DNA from: Leguminivora glycinivorella
Lineage: Eukaryota > Arthropoda > Insecta > Lepidoptera > Tortricidae
Reading direction: 5' to 3'
DNA length: 64,000 nucleotides
Assembly: GCF_023078275.1 (NCBI RefSeq)
Contig: NC_062998.1
Location: 14,707,916-14,771,915, forward strand
The notes under the pieces are model-generated. The model saw nothing but the letters and a program-made list of their open reading frames with translations, did not search any database and was not told the origin of the DNA. This document shows positions 44,847 to 56,235 of this stretch, piece by piece. Every line of letters begins with the position of its first letter. The first letter of the stretch is position 1. The position numbers and the translations under genes are program-made.

Positions 44847-46497
44847 GTGAGTGGATCTTTAAACTACTTGTTCGCTCAGTGTTCTCTACAGCATCCGTGA
44901 TATGTGTTAAGGCGATTTTACTGGTTGCTGCTGCGACAGTTATCCCTGTTGTTTAACGGTTTGATTACAAGTAAACGGGTATAACTAGTATTATTGGTAA
45001 GTTTTTGGGGCCCGTTTTAGTTATCATTGCCAGTTTGGCAATACAACCCATGTAATATTAACAGAAATGAAGTATAACACAGACAATTAGAAACAGCCGT
45101 GTAACCACCTTGTTTAGTAAATTATTTACTTTCTGATTACTAAACGTGCATCGATCAGAGTGATGCGTCATCTTTCATAACCTAAGAATGCTGGTGGGTC
45201 TAGATGACATGGTGCCGGTATGGCGCGGCTGCGACGAGGTTTGTAAGCGAGTGCGGAACAATTGCTGTCTCCGCACCGTCCACGGGTTAACCTCAACTTA
45301 CAGTGTTTTGTTACATTTGAGATTTACCTGCACAATATACTTACGATATAGTAAGTAAATTTCTTAATTAAAAACACAAAGTTTTACACACAGGCAGGTG
45401 GACTCCAAACTAGGCTAGGCCTGTATCTTGCAGTCCAGAATATGATTTCATTACGGTATTACTGTATTCATTTGATTACTATTATGTTTTAAACATTTTG
45501 ATATAAAGACACGTCAATATTGTTAGTTATTGAACGTCAATTAAATAGATAGGCACCTAGTTCTATTAATTTGATGTAGGTACCTGCCTAGTGCCTACTA
45601 ATGGTGTAGTAATGATCCACTGAGTTGTTTTGATCAAAAATGCCTGAGTGCAATAACTCGAAACATAACTCTTTTGGCATGCAACTTCATCCCTTATTTT
45701 AAAATAACGCTATCAGCACTAGTGGCTGTCTTTTGAGATAGGTATTCAATTCAGTGCCAATTTTTGGATAGTTTACAGAAATCAAATAGGTTTTACTTAC
45801 TCAGAATGTACCACAAAACCTATTTTCATACAGAGGTTTATTATTATGGAAAATCAATTTTGAAATACATGATGGAAAGTGTTGCAATAGCAATAAAGAG
45901 CATCATGAAGTAGTTCTGTAGTTTCAATGACAAATGCAAATTTAAAATTCTTGTTGATTTTCAATCCAAAAGCCCTTGTGGTCATTGTTAAGTGATCAAG
46001 TAATTCATAAAATTGTTTTAGTATTTGTAAAATATTATCTAATAGTCACTATGCTGAGGTAGGTACATTGAAATATCAATCTATTTAAAAAAAATCTCTA
46101 TTTTTAATGATTGTTGACTATCATTAAAATAAACATAACTTGGTCTAGGTTAGCCAAATAGGTACTAACTACGGCTATTCAAACATTTGCATGATTTCAA
46201 CTAAAGGAAAAGCAGTTAAATTTGAATTGATATCAAAAATTTTACGTTTCATTTTCATCCAATCGAATTATTTACCACATTAGAACTCGACCCGGGAGTC
46301 GGTGTCCAGAGAGTTGAAAGTTACGTTGAAAAGATATTGGTCAAAATAGTTCGTGGAGGTTAGTTCTTACGGAAATGAGGAATACGGCACATCAATCTAT
46401 GAATCTATCAATACATCTATCAACAATCTGTCATATGGCAGTGTTACGATACATGTATTTTTTTCATTTCACAACGCTTTTAATATGTTATAAGGTA
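44847..46497. other. First intron of the Cys-rich gene, no other feature
   Basis: Sequence after the donor is AT-rich. No second exon is recognised here. Confidence 0.4.
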
Positions 46498-47050
46498 AAG
46501 CGGGGCAAATCTCGACTGGGGGGCAATTGTAACTAATCCATTTTTTTCATTATTACACTATGATGTTGAGTTCTACATGTATTCACTGAACACGCCTACC
46601 ATATACAGAGTGGGGCCTGTAACAAAGGCGAATAATTGAACTCTAGGCTATTCTCCTTAAACTGATCAACATTTGTTCGGCGACTTTTAAAAATAACTTG
46701 TATTTTGATTTTTATCACCCTTGAAAGTTTTTTCTAAGAGGTAATGTATTGCGAATTCTGTTAAGTCTAAAGTGTGACAGACAACGTCAATGACAACAAT
46801 AATGGCGTACATTGAAGCTAATATTTATTTTGTATGAAAAATTAAAAAATTAAAGACTTCATAATTTTTAAAAGTCACTGAACAAATGTTGATCAGTATA
46901 AGGAGAATAGCCTACAGTTCAATTATTCGCCTTTGTTACAGGCTCCACTCTGTATAACCGGTGGACACTCTATTTAATAATGCAAACATTATAAAACATG
47001 GAAAGAATGGACCTGTTACATTTGGCCCCCAGTCGAAATTTGCCCCGCTG
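46498..47050. mobile_element. MITE with CAGCG-type ends, copy 2, interrupted
   Basis: Left AGCGGGGCAAATCTCGACTG, then GGGGGCAATTGTAAC; right GGCCCCCAGTCGAAATTTGC, CCCGCTG. Same family as 16118-16334, enlarged by the insertion at 46604-46954. Confidence 0.8.
46604..46954. mobile_element. TA-flanked MITE with about 100-bp inverted repeats, nested
   Basis: Left TACAGAGTGGGGCCTGTAAC AAAGG..., right the inverse (CCTTTGTTACAGGCTCCACT CTGTA). The arms match through GAACAAATGTTGATCAG and TTTTTAAAAGTC. TATA sits at both junctions. Inserted inside the older MITE. Confidence 0.85.
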
Positions 47051-47277
47051 CGCGCTGTATCTTAGACAACCTTTTAATTGAAAACAACACATGTATTGTT
47101 GATATACACCGTCGGCCTGAATAACCCGAAAGATTTTAACAGTGTATTTCTGACCATATTCAGAGATGTCTAAACTTCTCTGGATATCGTCTAGTTTCAC
47201 AGTTATTACTAATTGAAAAAAAAAACTTATTGTTCCTCAGCAAAAAAAGACTTTTAGCGGCGTTGATGCGATTATGG

Positions 47278-47300
47278 TGAATAGATAGATAGATAGCGTT
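47278..47300 (+). repeat. Short (GATA)n run
   Basis: AATAGATAGATAGATAGCGT, possibly the tail of a truncated retroelement. Confidence 0.6.
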
Positions 47301-47759
47301 TATTGGTAAAAACTTGTATTTTACACGTCAATAATTAATTTCTAGTATTAACTAAAAACTTTATATTGTTATTACATTTAGTAGTAAATTATACATTTAT
47401 CGGTACCTACTTACATATTTATTATTTATGAGTGTGTTTAGTAAAGCGTCCCAGTGTCGGTTACCATTAAGGCGAGATTTACTTGTACCTTTATATGAAT
47501 AAAATGTTAAAGCGACTTTATAGAAATCGACAAAGTGTCCGTGTGGACGTTTTCTCGTGCACACTCACATTTGTTGTATAAAGAAAATTAAGTTAAATTT
47601 AAAAGTCAAAATATTTGTAAAAAGGCCATGCCAGGATAAGCTAAGTGAATCTGCCCCCAGCGAGTTTTGGCTTGAATTTTTTTTATTGATTCGTCTTTTT
47701 ATTAGTATCGAGTATCACTGATTTAAACTTTCACGATTTTACACATATTTTAAATTGCA

Positions 47760-48172
47760 AACGGGACTTAATCGCGTATTTACCATGTTTTAAACACTAG
47801 CCTCCGACGTTTCAAGGACGGCATTGTCCCCGTGGTCTCGGAGCAAACTGGCTGAAGTTGACATCAACATCTTCTAGCTGTACGAGTTTTTCGAACTACC
47901 CGCCCTTGGTCCTGACTACCCACTTGAACAGTTTGTGCACTAGGTATGTCACCTTGTCGACACACAACACTCACGATATTCGGTTTTTCAACCTGCGATA
48001 TTTGTTTCTTCTTGCATTTACTAATGACCGGGTTCCATGTAGATGACATGTTAAAACCTTCGTCTCGATTGAAATTTTTATACTTCTTAATTTCAATGGC
48101 TTCACGTATTTTTCTACTATAATACCCACGATCTGTAGAGAGAATTTTAGGGTTGTGAATCTCAATCCAATG
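47760..48172 (-). pseudogene. Penelope-like element, 3' end (GIY-YIG tail)
   Basis: On the - strand the frame from 48172 reads HWIEIHNPKILSTDRGYYSR, then KIREAIEIKKYKNFNRDEGF and NMSSTWNPVISKC. The REAIEIxKxxxxFNRDxGxxxSxxWxPVI stretch is typical of the GIY-YIG endonuclease end of Penelope-like retroelements. The continuation to about 47760 (NFSQFAPRPRGQCRP) also fits the far 3' region. The reverse transcriptase is missing; 5'-truncated and dead. Confidence 0.75.
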
Positions 48173-48744
48173 GTTATTTAAAATAGTATCGAGTATTCCA
48201 AATTTCAGCTCCCAAAACTTTATGGTTTAGTAATTAAAAAAAAAACGAAATTTGAACTTTCTTCGATATTTTTTTTTCTGGGCAGCCGATTTAGACGTGC
48301 GTCACGTATATTGTGCATGTAGGTACTAAAAAAAATACAAAAAAAAAATTATTGTCCAAAAATTAAAAGCGTTGTTCAAATCTTTCGGGTTATTCAGGCC
48401 CACGGTGTATAGTTATATTTCGGTGTCGCGAATTCCCCGGTCATAATGTCATAAATAGAGAACCATGTATCAGCTACGCTACGGCGTAGCGCTACGACCG
48501 TAGCTCATTTGTTTAATCCGTTGGTACTGAACTTGACAACTAGCCCACGAAAGTTACTTTCGGGAAGTATGTGTAGTTAGAAATAATTAGTAATAGCTAT
48601 AGTTTTTAACTTACGGATCCATCACGATTCTACACAAAATATCGTTTTTAGTTTTTTTTTGCGCTAAGTATTACAAATAATATATTTTTTTCTTATTGTA
48701 TAAATATATATCGGTGTCACTTTCAGTACGAATTCCACGGTCAT

Positions 48745-48936
48745 CCATACTAATATCCATATACTAATATTATAGATGGGAAAGTGTGTGTGTTTGTTTG
48801 TTTGTCCGTCTTTCACGGCAAAACGGAGCGACGAATTGACGTGATTTTTTAAGTGGAGATAGTTGAAGGGATGAAGAGTGACATAGGCTACTTTTTGTCT
48901 CTCTTTAACGCGAGAGAAGCCGCGTACAAAAGCTAG
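48745..48936 (+). mobile_element. Lep1-like non-autonomous Helitron candidate, copy 1
   Basis: TAATATTATAGATGGGAAAG ... GTCCGTCTTTCACGGC ... CTTTTTGTCTCTCTTTAACG ... GAAGCCGCG then AAAGCTAG. It has a CTAG end preceded by a GC-rich arm, inserted between GGTCAT and AATG in the tandem segment. Neighbouring copies A and C show the empty site (CGGTCATAATGTC). Confidence 0.6.
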
Positions 48937-49350
48937 TAATGGTATAAAGAGAACCATGTATCAGCTACGCTGCGGCGTAGCGCTACGACCGTAGCTCATT
49001 TGTTTAATCCGTGGTACTGAACTTGACAACTAGCCCAGGAAAGTTACGGTCGGGAGGTATGTGTAGTTAGAAATAATTAGTAATAGCTATAGTTTTTAAC
49101 TTACGGATCCATCACGATTCGACACAAAATATAGTTTTTAGTTTTCCGCTAAGTATTACAAATATAATATTTTCTTTTATTAATATATAAATATAATTAT
49201 ATTGGTGTCGATTTTAGTACGAATTACACGGTCATAATGTCCTAAATAGAGAACCGTGTATCAGCTACGCTACGACGTAGCGCTTCTACCGTAGCTCATT
49301 TATTTGTTTAATCCGTTGGTAGTGAAGTTAACAATTAGTCCAGCCAGCGT

Positions 49351-49726
49351 ATCATGCTTCCAATTTTATAACTTACTAGCTTTTACCCGCGGCTTCGCTC
49401 GCGTTAAATTCGAAAATTGTGGAATGCTCCATACAAACTTCCACCCCCAATTTAAGGAAGTGGGGGTTAGAAAGAGACAAAAAGTAGCCTATGTCACTTT
49501 CCATCCCTTCAACTATCTGCACTTAAAAAATCACGTCAATTCGTCGCTCCGTTTTGCCGTGAAAGACGGACAAAGAAACAGACACACACTTTCCCGTTTA
49601 TAATATTAGTATGGATTTATGTGAATAAAGTATCCGTTACGTTTTGGCAAGTATGTTATAGTGCTCAGTGTGAGAGTGACAGATGTCTTATCCGCGGAAT
49701 AAATGATAAAATTGGAAGCATAGTAG
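49351..49726. mobile_element. TIR element with TCATGCTTCCAATTTTAT ends
   Basis: Left TCATGCTTCCAATTTTATAA, right its inverse ATAAAATTGGAAGCATAGTA. It interrupts copy C of the tandem segment and is itself mostly filled by Helitron-like copy 2. Confidence 0.65.
49374..49614 (-). mobile_element. Lep1-like non-autonomous Helitron candidate, copy 2
   Basis: Reverse orientation: CTAGCTTTTACCCGCGGCTT CGCTCGCG at the left, GTTTATAATATTAGTATGGA at the right. It sits inside the TIR element 49351-49726. It shares ATCACGTCAATTCGTCGCTC with copy 1 when inverted. Confidence 0.65.
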
Positions 49727-49820
49727 GCTACTATTATAGAAATAATTAGTAATAGCTATAGTTTTTAACTTACGGATACATCACCATTCTATTCAATATC
49801 GTTTTTAGATTTTCGCTATT

Positions 49821-50170
49821 AAAAATAAAATATGTTTTTATTAAAATATAATTTTATGGCATAAAATACGCATGACGAATCTAAATACTCCTTTTTACTA
49901 TTTGTTTCTTACAAATAAAGTTTTCAAGTATTTTTTTCAACATCATGATGATTTTAGACATTGATCTCTTTAACTCGTTATGCTTCTAGAAAATAAAAAT
50001 TGTTTAAAAAAATACTAGAATAATGTTGTTTTCTTCTTTCGGGTAGAAAATATTTGTAGGATTTCTGCTTACATTTCATATAAATTTTAAAAAATAGATT
50101 GTTCTTTTATAATATAAAATCAGTTAATTACCATTTCATATATTTCTCACATCCGTATCTTTCCTGTGTG
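49821..50170. other. Intergenic, no feature seen
   Basis: AT-rich sequence, nothing recognised. Confidence 0.4.
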
Positions 50171-50724
50171 CGTAGCCGAATGCACAAACGCTCACGAAAC
50201 GCTCACGATTATATCTCTTTCATAGCTAGGGGAAGGTTGCGATCATTGGACCAGCGCTTTGATTGGACCACCTAAATACTTCAAAATTTAATGGTGATAG
50301 ATGGAATCCAGTAAGGTACAAGGTGACAGGCCTCACCTTGGGCCACCCCCTAACCTCAGTCGCGCCTCGCTTCCCGGAAAAGAGTGACGCGTCCAAGTGT
50401 GTTTCGAGCGCTGTTGAAGTTAAATTACGCGAAGGAATAAAATCACGAAAGTATAAATACATTGGCAATTGAATTTGTATGTTGACGTATATTGCTTAAA
50501 CATTTATTAATGAGCAAATTTAAAACCTCAGATTCCAGGCATTTGTTTTCTCTATTTTTTTAATTTTTATTTGTGATGTGATACTTAGTTGCTATCAATG
50601 GACCACCTGTGGGTTCTATCATCGGACCGGTCCAATCATGGCAATTTTTTTTTAGAATTATTCTCCCGTGCGCAAATAGAAAATACGTAAGAAGAAACTA
50701 GTACATAAATACATATATACAATC

Positions 50725-50965
50725 ACGCCTGTATCCCATGAAGGGTAGGCAGAGCACATGAAACTACTCAAGTTTCAGTGCCACTCTTGGCAAATAAGGG
50801 ATTGAAAGAAAACGAAACTGTGACATTGCAGTGACAGGTTGCCAGCCTCTCGCCTACGCCACAATTTAACCCATATCCCACAGTCGCCTTCTACGACACC
50901 CACGGGAAGACGGTGAAATTCTTAACCCGTCACCACACGGGCATACACTACGGGCGTCACCACAC
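50725..50965 (+). repeat. Interspersed repeat, long copy of the 23399 family
   Basis: CACGCCTGTATCCCATGAAG, GGGTAGGCAGAGCACATGAA, GCCAGCCTCTCGCCTACGCC, CACCCACGGGAAGACGGTGA. A well-preserved moth repeat inside the TA-flanked element. Confidence 0.65.
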
Positions 50966-51189
50966 TAGTACATATGAAAAATAAAATATATTTTTCAATT
51001 ATAAAATTTGTATAAAAAATATTTCATTAAAAATTATTTTTTTGTCGATTTCCATAAGTTTTCTTGATTGGACCATTGGTATAAATTTCCTAAGTCCATT
51101 GATGGCGACTTTGTGGTCCAATCACAGATCAATACAACAAGATGGCCCTTACAGGGCGACTCGCGGTCACCAAGCATACGACAAATCAG

Positions 51190-51200
51190 GTTTATAAAAG
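51190..51200 (+). promoter_or_regulatory. TATA box of the P-like element, copy 1
   Basis: TTTATAAAAGTTTG lies about 115 bp upstream of the THAP-like ATG. It is also present in copy 2 near 61138. Confidence 0.5.
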
Positions 51201-51307
51201 TTTGAACGCGTGCGACACCGATCAGTAGCGCCCAAGTATACGACCCGCTAACAGTGTCCGTGTCCGCTCGGGAAAAAATCTTAAATAATCAATTTTGGTT
51301 GCAAACA

Positions 51308-51386
51308 ATGGTCTCTTACAGCATAAAGTGGTGTGGCAAGTCTTCTAACACTTCTACATGTAAAAAAGATGGAACAACATTCCACA
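51308..51386 (+). CDS. THAP-like first exon in the P-like element, copy 1
   Basis: ATG followed by VSYSIKWCGKSSNTSTCKK, DGTTFH and a donor CACA|GTTAAG. The pattern matches the start of a THAP zinc finger (M....C...C, then GxxFHxFP). The first zinc-binding position appears as Tyr in the context MVSYSIKWC, where a Cys would be expected at residue 4 or 5. The same change is in copy 2, so it predates amplification. Without splicing, the frame stops at TAA one codon later. No downstream transposase exon exists, so at most a short peptide could be made. Confidence 0.6.
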
Positions 51387-52541
51387 GTTAAGTCAAATTA
51401 ATTATTTTGTTGAATATTGTTTATTGTCCGCGGAGTTCATTTATACTGGTCAATATGGTTGTGCTGAGCGGCGCCGAGGCGCGTCCATCCCTCTTTACCG
51501 AGTTAACAATGTGATATGCTATCCCTTTCACGTAAACGACTAGGCATGGGGCCATGTTAGTTTATGTCTGTTGCGGGAACTTCGTACTGCCGTTCGTACC
51601 ATGTGCTACCATTTTATGAAATATAAAAGAAAGCAGATTTGTAATAGTGAATAATTATCTAGAATCTGTAGAATCTGTAGTGGTATTTAGTTCATTGATT
51701 AGTTTAGAATATTTAGTTGGTTATTTAACTTAGTAAACGTAAGTAAAAATGCACAGTTTATTTATTAGTTACTAGAATGATTTTTATTGAGATGCTATCA
51801 CAATTATCATCCTCCTTGCGTTATCCCGGCATCGGCATTCGCCACGGCTCATGGGAGCCTGGGGTCCGCTTTGGAAACTACTACCAAGATTTGGCGTAGG
51901 CACTAGTTTTATGAAAGCGACTGCCATCTGACCTTCCAACCCGAAGGGTAACTAGGCCTTATATAATTTAATTATAATATTATAATTTGTTGCAAAACAA
52001 ATTCACCACAGTACTGGTACCGGTACCATTGTCTATAATAGACATGTCCCATTCCCATCCCTACTGCTAATCATAAAGGCGCGCCATTATTTGAAACGAC
52101 CAATGGCAGCACCGTGCGCGCCCGCCTCACCCCGCAAGGATTGGTGATTTGCGTCTCGAACAATATCGCTTGCATTTGGCTTCTAGTGGGGTGTTCTGTG
52201 GGTCCAATGAAGGCGACTCTGGTCCAAAGAAGGCAACAGCTTATTAAAACCTTTTCACGATTTTTCTCTAAATTTATTATACTTTTTTTATTTTGAATAA
52301 GGTAATTCATAAATAGATCACAATAGATGTCAAAAATTAAAACTTCTCAAACTAGTTTTATTTTTTGACATAAAATCTATGAATTATACTCGTAGAGCAG
52401 CGAAGTTAAGTGGTCCAATGATAGCAACCTTCCCCTATCTATCTCTATCGCTCTTGCATATTGGCGCGACAGGGCCAGACTACATTTCTGCGGCGTTTCG
52501 GTGGCGTTTCGCGTCGCAGACATGCCTTTCGGCTACGGGGC

Positions 52542-53280
52542 CTGGTCTAAACTATCAAATAGATTACGTACGCATGGCGTGAGGGAGTACCCTGACCGCA
52601 GCGTATGCCGTGGTTAAAATTAGCAATAACGAAGGTTAGAATGTTTGAAATGTATGGTGTAAGGGCTCGCTGTAATCTGTATGGGTCTAACGTTTTTGTA
52701 GTTTAGTTTAGTTTAGACAGCGTGGGATTTTGTACATGGAAGCGACACACGTTATCCTTGAAACTTTTTATAGACTAATGAAATAGTGACAACCTCAGAA
52801 TCCCAACCATTGTCTTGTTCTAGCTCAAACTGATTAGTTCAAGTTTTCGATGAATTTAATGATTAAGCTCCTAGCCAGCGCGTTTTTTGACTTTATTAGC
52901 TAACAGCGTCATATCATATCTCAACCAATTTCCAAAGAAACATTAACAAGTTATAATACACCGAAACCTTCCACGAAAATGACTCTAATGATAAGTTACG
53001 TGTAACCGTATAAAAAATGTTGTGAGTTATTTTATAAGATATATAGTGATTTGATGTTTTACCGTAGATTCGGGAAAGATAGGTGCCTCAGACACGCGCG
53101 TACTATTTTGAAAAAATCTCGTCTCGTATAGCACACTTCTACTTGAAGAAAGTTGAAACGCACTCTACATGCACCCCATCCATACTTAGTTACTACATTC
53201 GTCTTTTCATTAACAGAAGAAGATACGAGTTTTTAAGTAGTGACGCTATGCAAACTTGCACGTGTGCGTAGTAATAACTA
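52542..53280. other. Intergenic, no feature seen
   Basis: No coding or repeat feature is recognised apart from a short TTTAGTTTAGTTTAG run near 52700. Confidence 0.4.
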
Positions 53281-53493
53281 AAAGCTCGGCCACACATGCG
53301 CGTTTTGATAGCGTAGGCGGAGCGTCAGCGGAGCGCAACGATAGCGGTGCGCCGGACGAACGCTGGCGTTGCGCCCGGCGGACGCCGGCGGAAACTAACG
53401 AGCGCAAATTGCGAGCGGAATGCGCGCGCACCGCTATCATTGCGCTCCGCTAACGCTACGCTATCAAAACGCTTTATGTGTGGCGGAGGCTTA
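53281..53493. mobile_element. GC-rich palindromic MITE, GCCACACAT family, copy 2
   Basis: Left AAAGCTCGGCCACACATGCG then CGTTTTGATAGCGTAGG; right CTATCAAAACGCTTTATGTG, TGGCGGAGGCTT. Relative to copy 1 (40518-40736) the left and right ends are swapped. The overlapping ORFs on both strands are palindrome shadows. Confidence 0.85.
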
Positions 53494-56218
53494 AGAGTAA
53501 CCATCAAGCTAAGTTTGAGAGCGCCGCCGGTGCAAATATTACTCTACAAAATTAGGTATAGGTACTTGACCTTGGCGCAGGGGAGGCTGACAAAATCTTT
53601 ACCAATGTAGCTTGGTCATCTGACTCTATACAGATTCTTAAGGCCTTGGTCGTTCTCACCGGAACCCAGCGCAAAATAAATATGATTCTGCAATGTATGG
53701 TTTCCTCGACTAAAGGGGATGCCGATCGGAATGCAGTCTCAGCAGCCTGCCGGTTTAAAAAAAAAAAAAAAAAACTGTTTTTTTCTCGAACAACCGGCGT
53801 TTTTCAACTTGTGCACCTTATTGTCTTTGCTTTAGAGTTGAAGTTAGCTTTTGGGAACGTTTGTCGTTTTAATGCTCTCTGGAAAAAGTGTAGATTACTC
53901 CTAAAGTATTTTATTAATGGGCATTATGTGAATTAATAATACGATATGTTTTCTTTTTTAACATTTTTATTAACCTGTACTTGTACAAAGTACATTCGAG
54001 TTTTGATTTTGAGCTGTTTTACAAATTAAAGAAAAATCGAATTCACTACCTATCGCAAGAAACGGCCGTCTGTCTTACGAGGTAAAAGTTAGTGAGAATG
54101 AATTAACCGAATGCACGTTTTTATTTGAATAAATATACTGACCGAATGCACGTTTTTAACTCGCCGAAAATTTACCCATGTGTTAAGGTATACTTTAATA
54201 CATACCGACAAGGGCGATAAATATGTGTCTGTGTGATCAAATTTCTATCCAAAGTAAACTTTTCGCGCTTTCATACTTCCGCCTTTCCTTACTGACATGG
54301 TTGCTGTGCCAGAGTATGAATACGTACTAATATGGCATCTTTCAATGTACTTTCCAAAGTAGGCAGGTTTCATATCTCCTAAATCTGACATTGTTCTTTG
54401 TTCGTGGATATAATTTGGCTTTCGTTCTGTGAATATTACGTTTCTATTCAGCTCAGCACCTATTTATTTTCTTGCTCTTGGCCGGAGCGCTCAAAACATT
54501 TGCTTATACTTGCTTATTTGCAGTCTTTAGATTTAAGTATGTTTAACCGGACGCCGTGCCATAAGTATCGCTCACGGAAATATTATGGTAGGTGTACGCG
54601 AAATGCACTGGAAATCGAAACATCTCGCTCGCAATTTTTTATACTGTACGTCACTTGTTTTAATATTATGAACCGTTTGACCGTCAAGAACGCCTAAAGG
54701 CGTCGTGTGCTATCGTGCCCACGACCCAGCAACGCCTAAAGTTGCTATGGCGGGCGCTGTCAAAGCAATTGTCCTGCTGACAGATAAGGTTTATTTTCGT
54801 TATTTATTTACTAGTAGAAGTATTGGCGTATAGGTCGCATGCGAGAGGCAAAGCGTTCAAAAGGCTAAGAAGGCAATTACTAATGCAAAATGAAATCGGT
54901 ATTTTGTAAAATTACCCAAAAAAACATTAGAATTTCTCTGGGATTTTCAACCCTTCTAAGGAAACAATTGTAATAGGCTGCTGCATGTTGAACAATAATA
55001 GCGTATTTCTTATAACGTTAGAGTTAACGGAGTGGCAAACGTTTCAAAGCTTTCAGCTTTCAGTCGCAGGTGCTTGGGGAAGGGGAAATGGCTACAGTTT
55101 CTGACATGCCACCTCTTCGTCCGCTTACTACTCGGCTTAGTTATTTATACAACTTACTTATAAGCATTATTTATGGAATATTATGTTTTGTGCACGATAG
55201 GTGTCTGCAAGCTTAATAAGTCGATATTTTATGTACGTTTTCACCACCCCAACTGGTAGTGGCTCTCTTGGCACTTTAAAAACTGAAAATGTGCATTTTA
55301 TCCACAAGAGTCTGTCTCTTATATTGAATTGACGTTTAAAGGATGATCTTGTATCACACATGTTAAATTGAGGTTATAAAGTTAATATTTTCCTAATGTA
55401 GGTCTGGTGAAAAATTTTGTACATCGGTGTCAAAATTGGTTTAGCCTACGTGCCTTGAAACCTTCGCAATGCTCAAGATTCCACTTCTCGAACCACTCTC
55501 TATGTTTGTGGTGTTCGGGTATCAATATTGGCATGTGTGGTTAAACAGAAACTTTGCCCACTTGTAAAACAACTATTTATCCGCTATAGACCCAGATTAA
55601 TTTGTTTTAATTTTTAATTTAGAACCCTTTTTAAATAATACATATAATAAAGTTTAAATACTTTAAATGGATTTTAGAAATTGTACCAAAAAATCGAACA
55701 CAAGGACATAGGAGGTTAAGCGTTCCATATTCAACTATGTCCGTCTGATGGCCCGCGGCCTAGATCAGTAATATTTAGTTGATACACCATATTATTATGT
55801 ACTCGTATACCTGCAATTTTGGTATAGGCTTATTTACACGTCGTGACAATAATAAGATGTTCAAATCTGTTTGTAAGACCACCCTATACCACAGAATATA
55901 TAATAGTACAAGCCTATACGCGAATCCAAAAATAACGGGTGATAAGTTGATAACAAAAAATGAGTATACATTTTTGCAGCTCTAAAATGAATACTGTCAA
56001 TATTGAAAAAAGTCCCAGAAAGACCGTCTACTGAATGTAACTCACAAATAAAGTATGCCGGTCTTGACCGCACTGACCTTATTAGTTATCATTTTTGCGT
56101 AACATAATCGTCACTATTAGTTTTCTTAAGTCGTTTTTTATGTCAAAGTTTACATGGAAAACAAGAAGTTTTGAGACTACATTTTGTTCATGTTTTCGTA
56201 TATCGCGTTGTACATTTT
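53494..56218. other. Long intergenic or intronic stretch, no gene identified
   Basis: Includes a poly(A) run at 53757-53774 preceded by CAGCAGCCTGCCGGTTT, which may be the tail of a short retroelement, and otherwise nothing I can assign. Confidence 0.4.
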
Positions 56219-56235
56219 TAACATTCGTGTCTATA

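Larger units (their letters stand above)
48415..49820 (+). repeat. Segment present three to four times in tandem, with insertions
   Basis: GAACCATGTATCAGCTACGC then GTAGCGCTACGACCGTAGCT and AGAAATAATTAGTAATAGCT recur at 48460, 48950 and 49250, with the tail part again at 49738. Units are about 290-300 bp. Copy B is split from its left edge by a Helitron-like insertion (48745-48936), and copy C is split by a TIR element (49351-49726). Confidence 0.8.
51123..52200 (+). mobile_element. P-superfamily-like non-autonomous element, copy 1
   Basis: 1,078 bp bounded by the 8-bp duplication GGTCCAAT (51115-51122 and 52201-52208). It begins CACAGATCAATACAACAAGA and ends GTGGGGTGTTCTGTG, so the outermost CACAGA/TCTGTG are inverted. 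Inside are a TATA box, a THAP-like first exon with a donor, and a non-coding remainder. An 8-bp duplication plus a THAP domain points to the P superfamily; the 8-bp duplication alone also fits hAT. It is nearly identical to copy 2 at 61067-62145, differing at only a handful of positions by eye. Confidence 0.8.
50229..52435. mobile_element. TA-flanked DNA element with GGGGAAGGTTGC ends
   Basis: TIRs of 25 bp with one mismatch: GGGGAAGGTTGCGATCATTG (50229 on) and, inverted, GGGGAAGGTTGCTATCATTG (52435 back). TA is duplicated at 50227-50228 and 52436-52437. The word TTGGACC or its complement appears about ten times (50246, 50262, 50599, 50625, 51066, 51094, 51113, 52201, 52218, 52411), most in subterminal parts. 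Without the nested insert it is about 1.12 kb. No transposase ORF. TA duplication alone does not fix the superfamily. Confidence 0.85.
50171..52541. mobile_element. GTAGCCGAATG-family MITE, copy 2, split by a nested element
   Basis: Left half CGTAGCCGAATGCACAAACG ... TCTCTTTCATAGCTA (50171-50228). Right half TATCTATCTCTATCGCTCTTG ... CCTTTCGGCTACGGGG (52436-52541). Joining the halves at one TA gives the uninterrupted order seen at 56595-56635 (ATAGCTATCTATCTCTATCG), which acts as an empty site. Confidence 0.85.

Noticed and set aside
44476..44850. Alternative + strand Arg/Ala-rich frame overlapping the Cys-rich exon
   Set aside because: Low-complexity translation of a GC-rich sequence in the wrong frame.
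53246..53610. Overlapping Arg-rich ORFs on both strands
   Set aside because: They arise from the GC-rich palindromic MITE, whose two arms translate alike.
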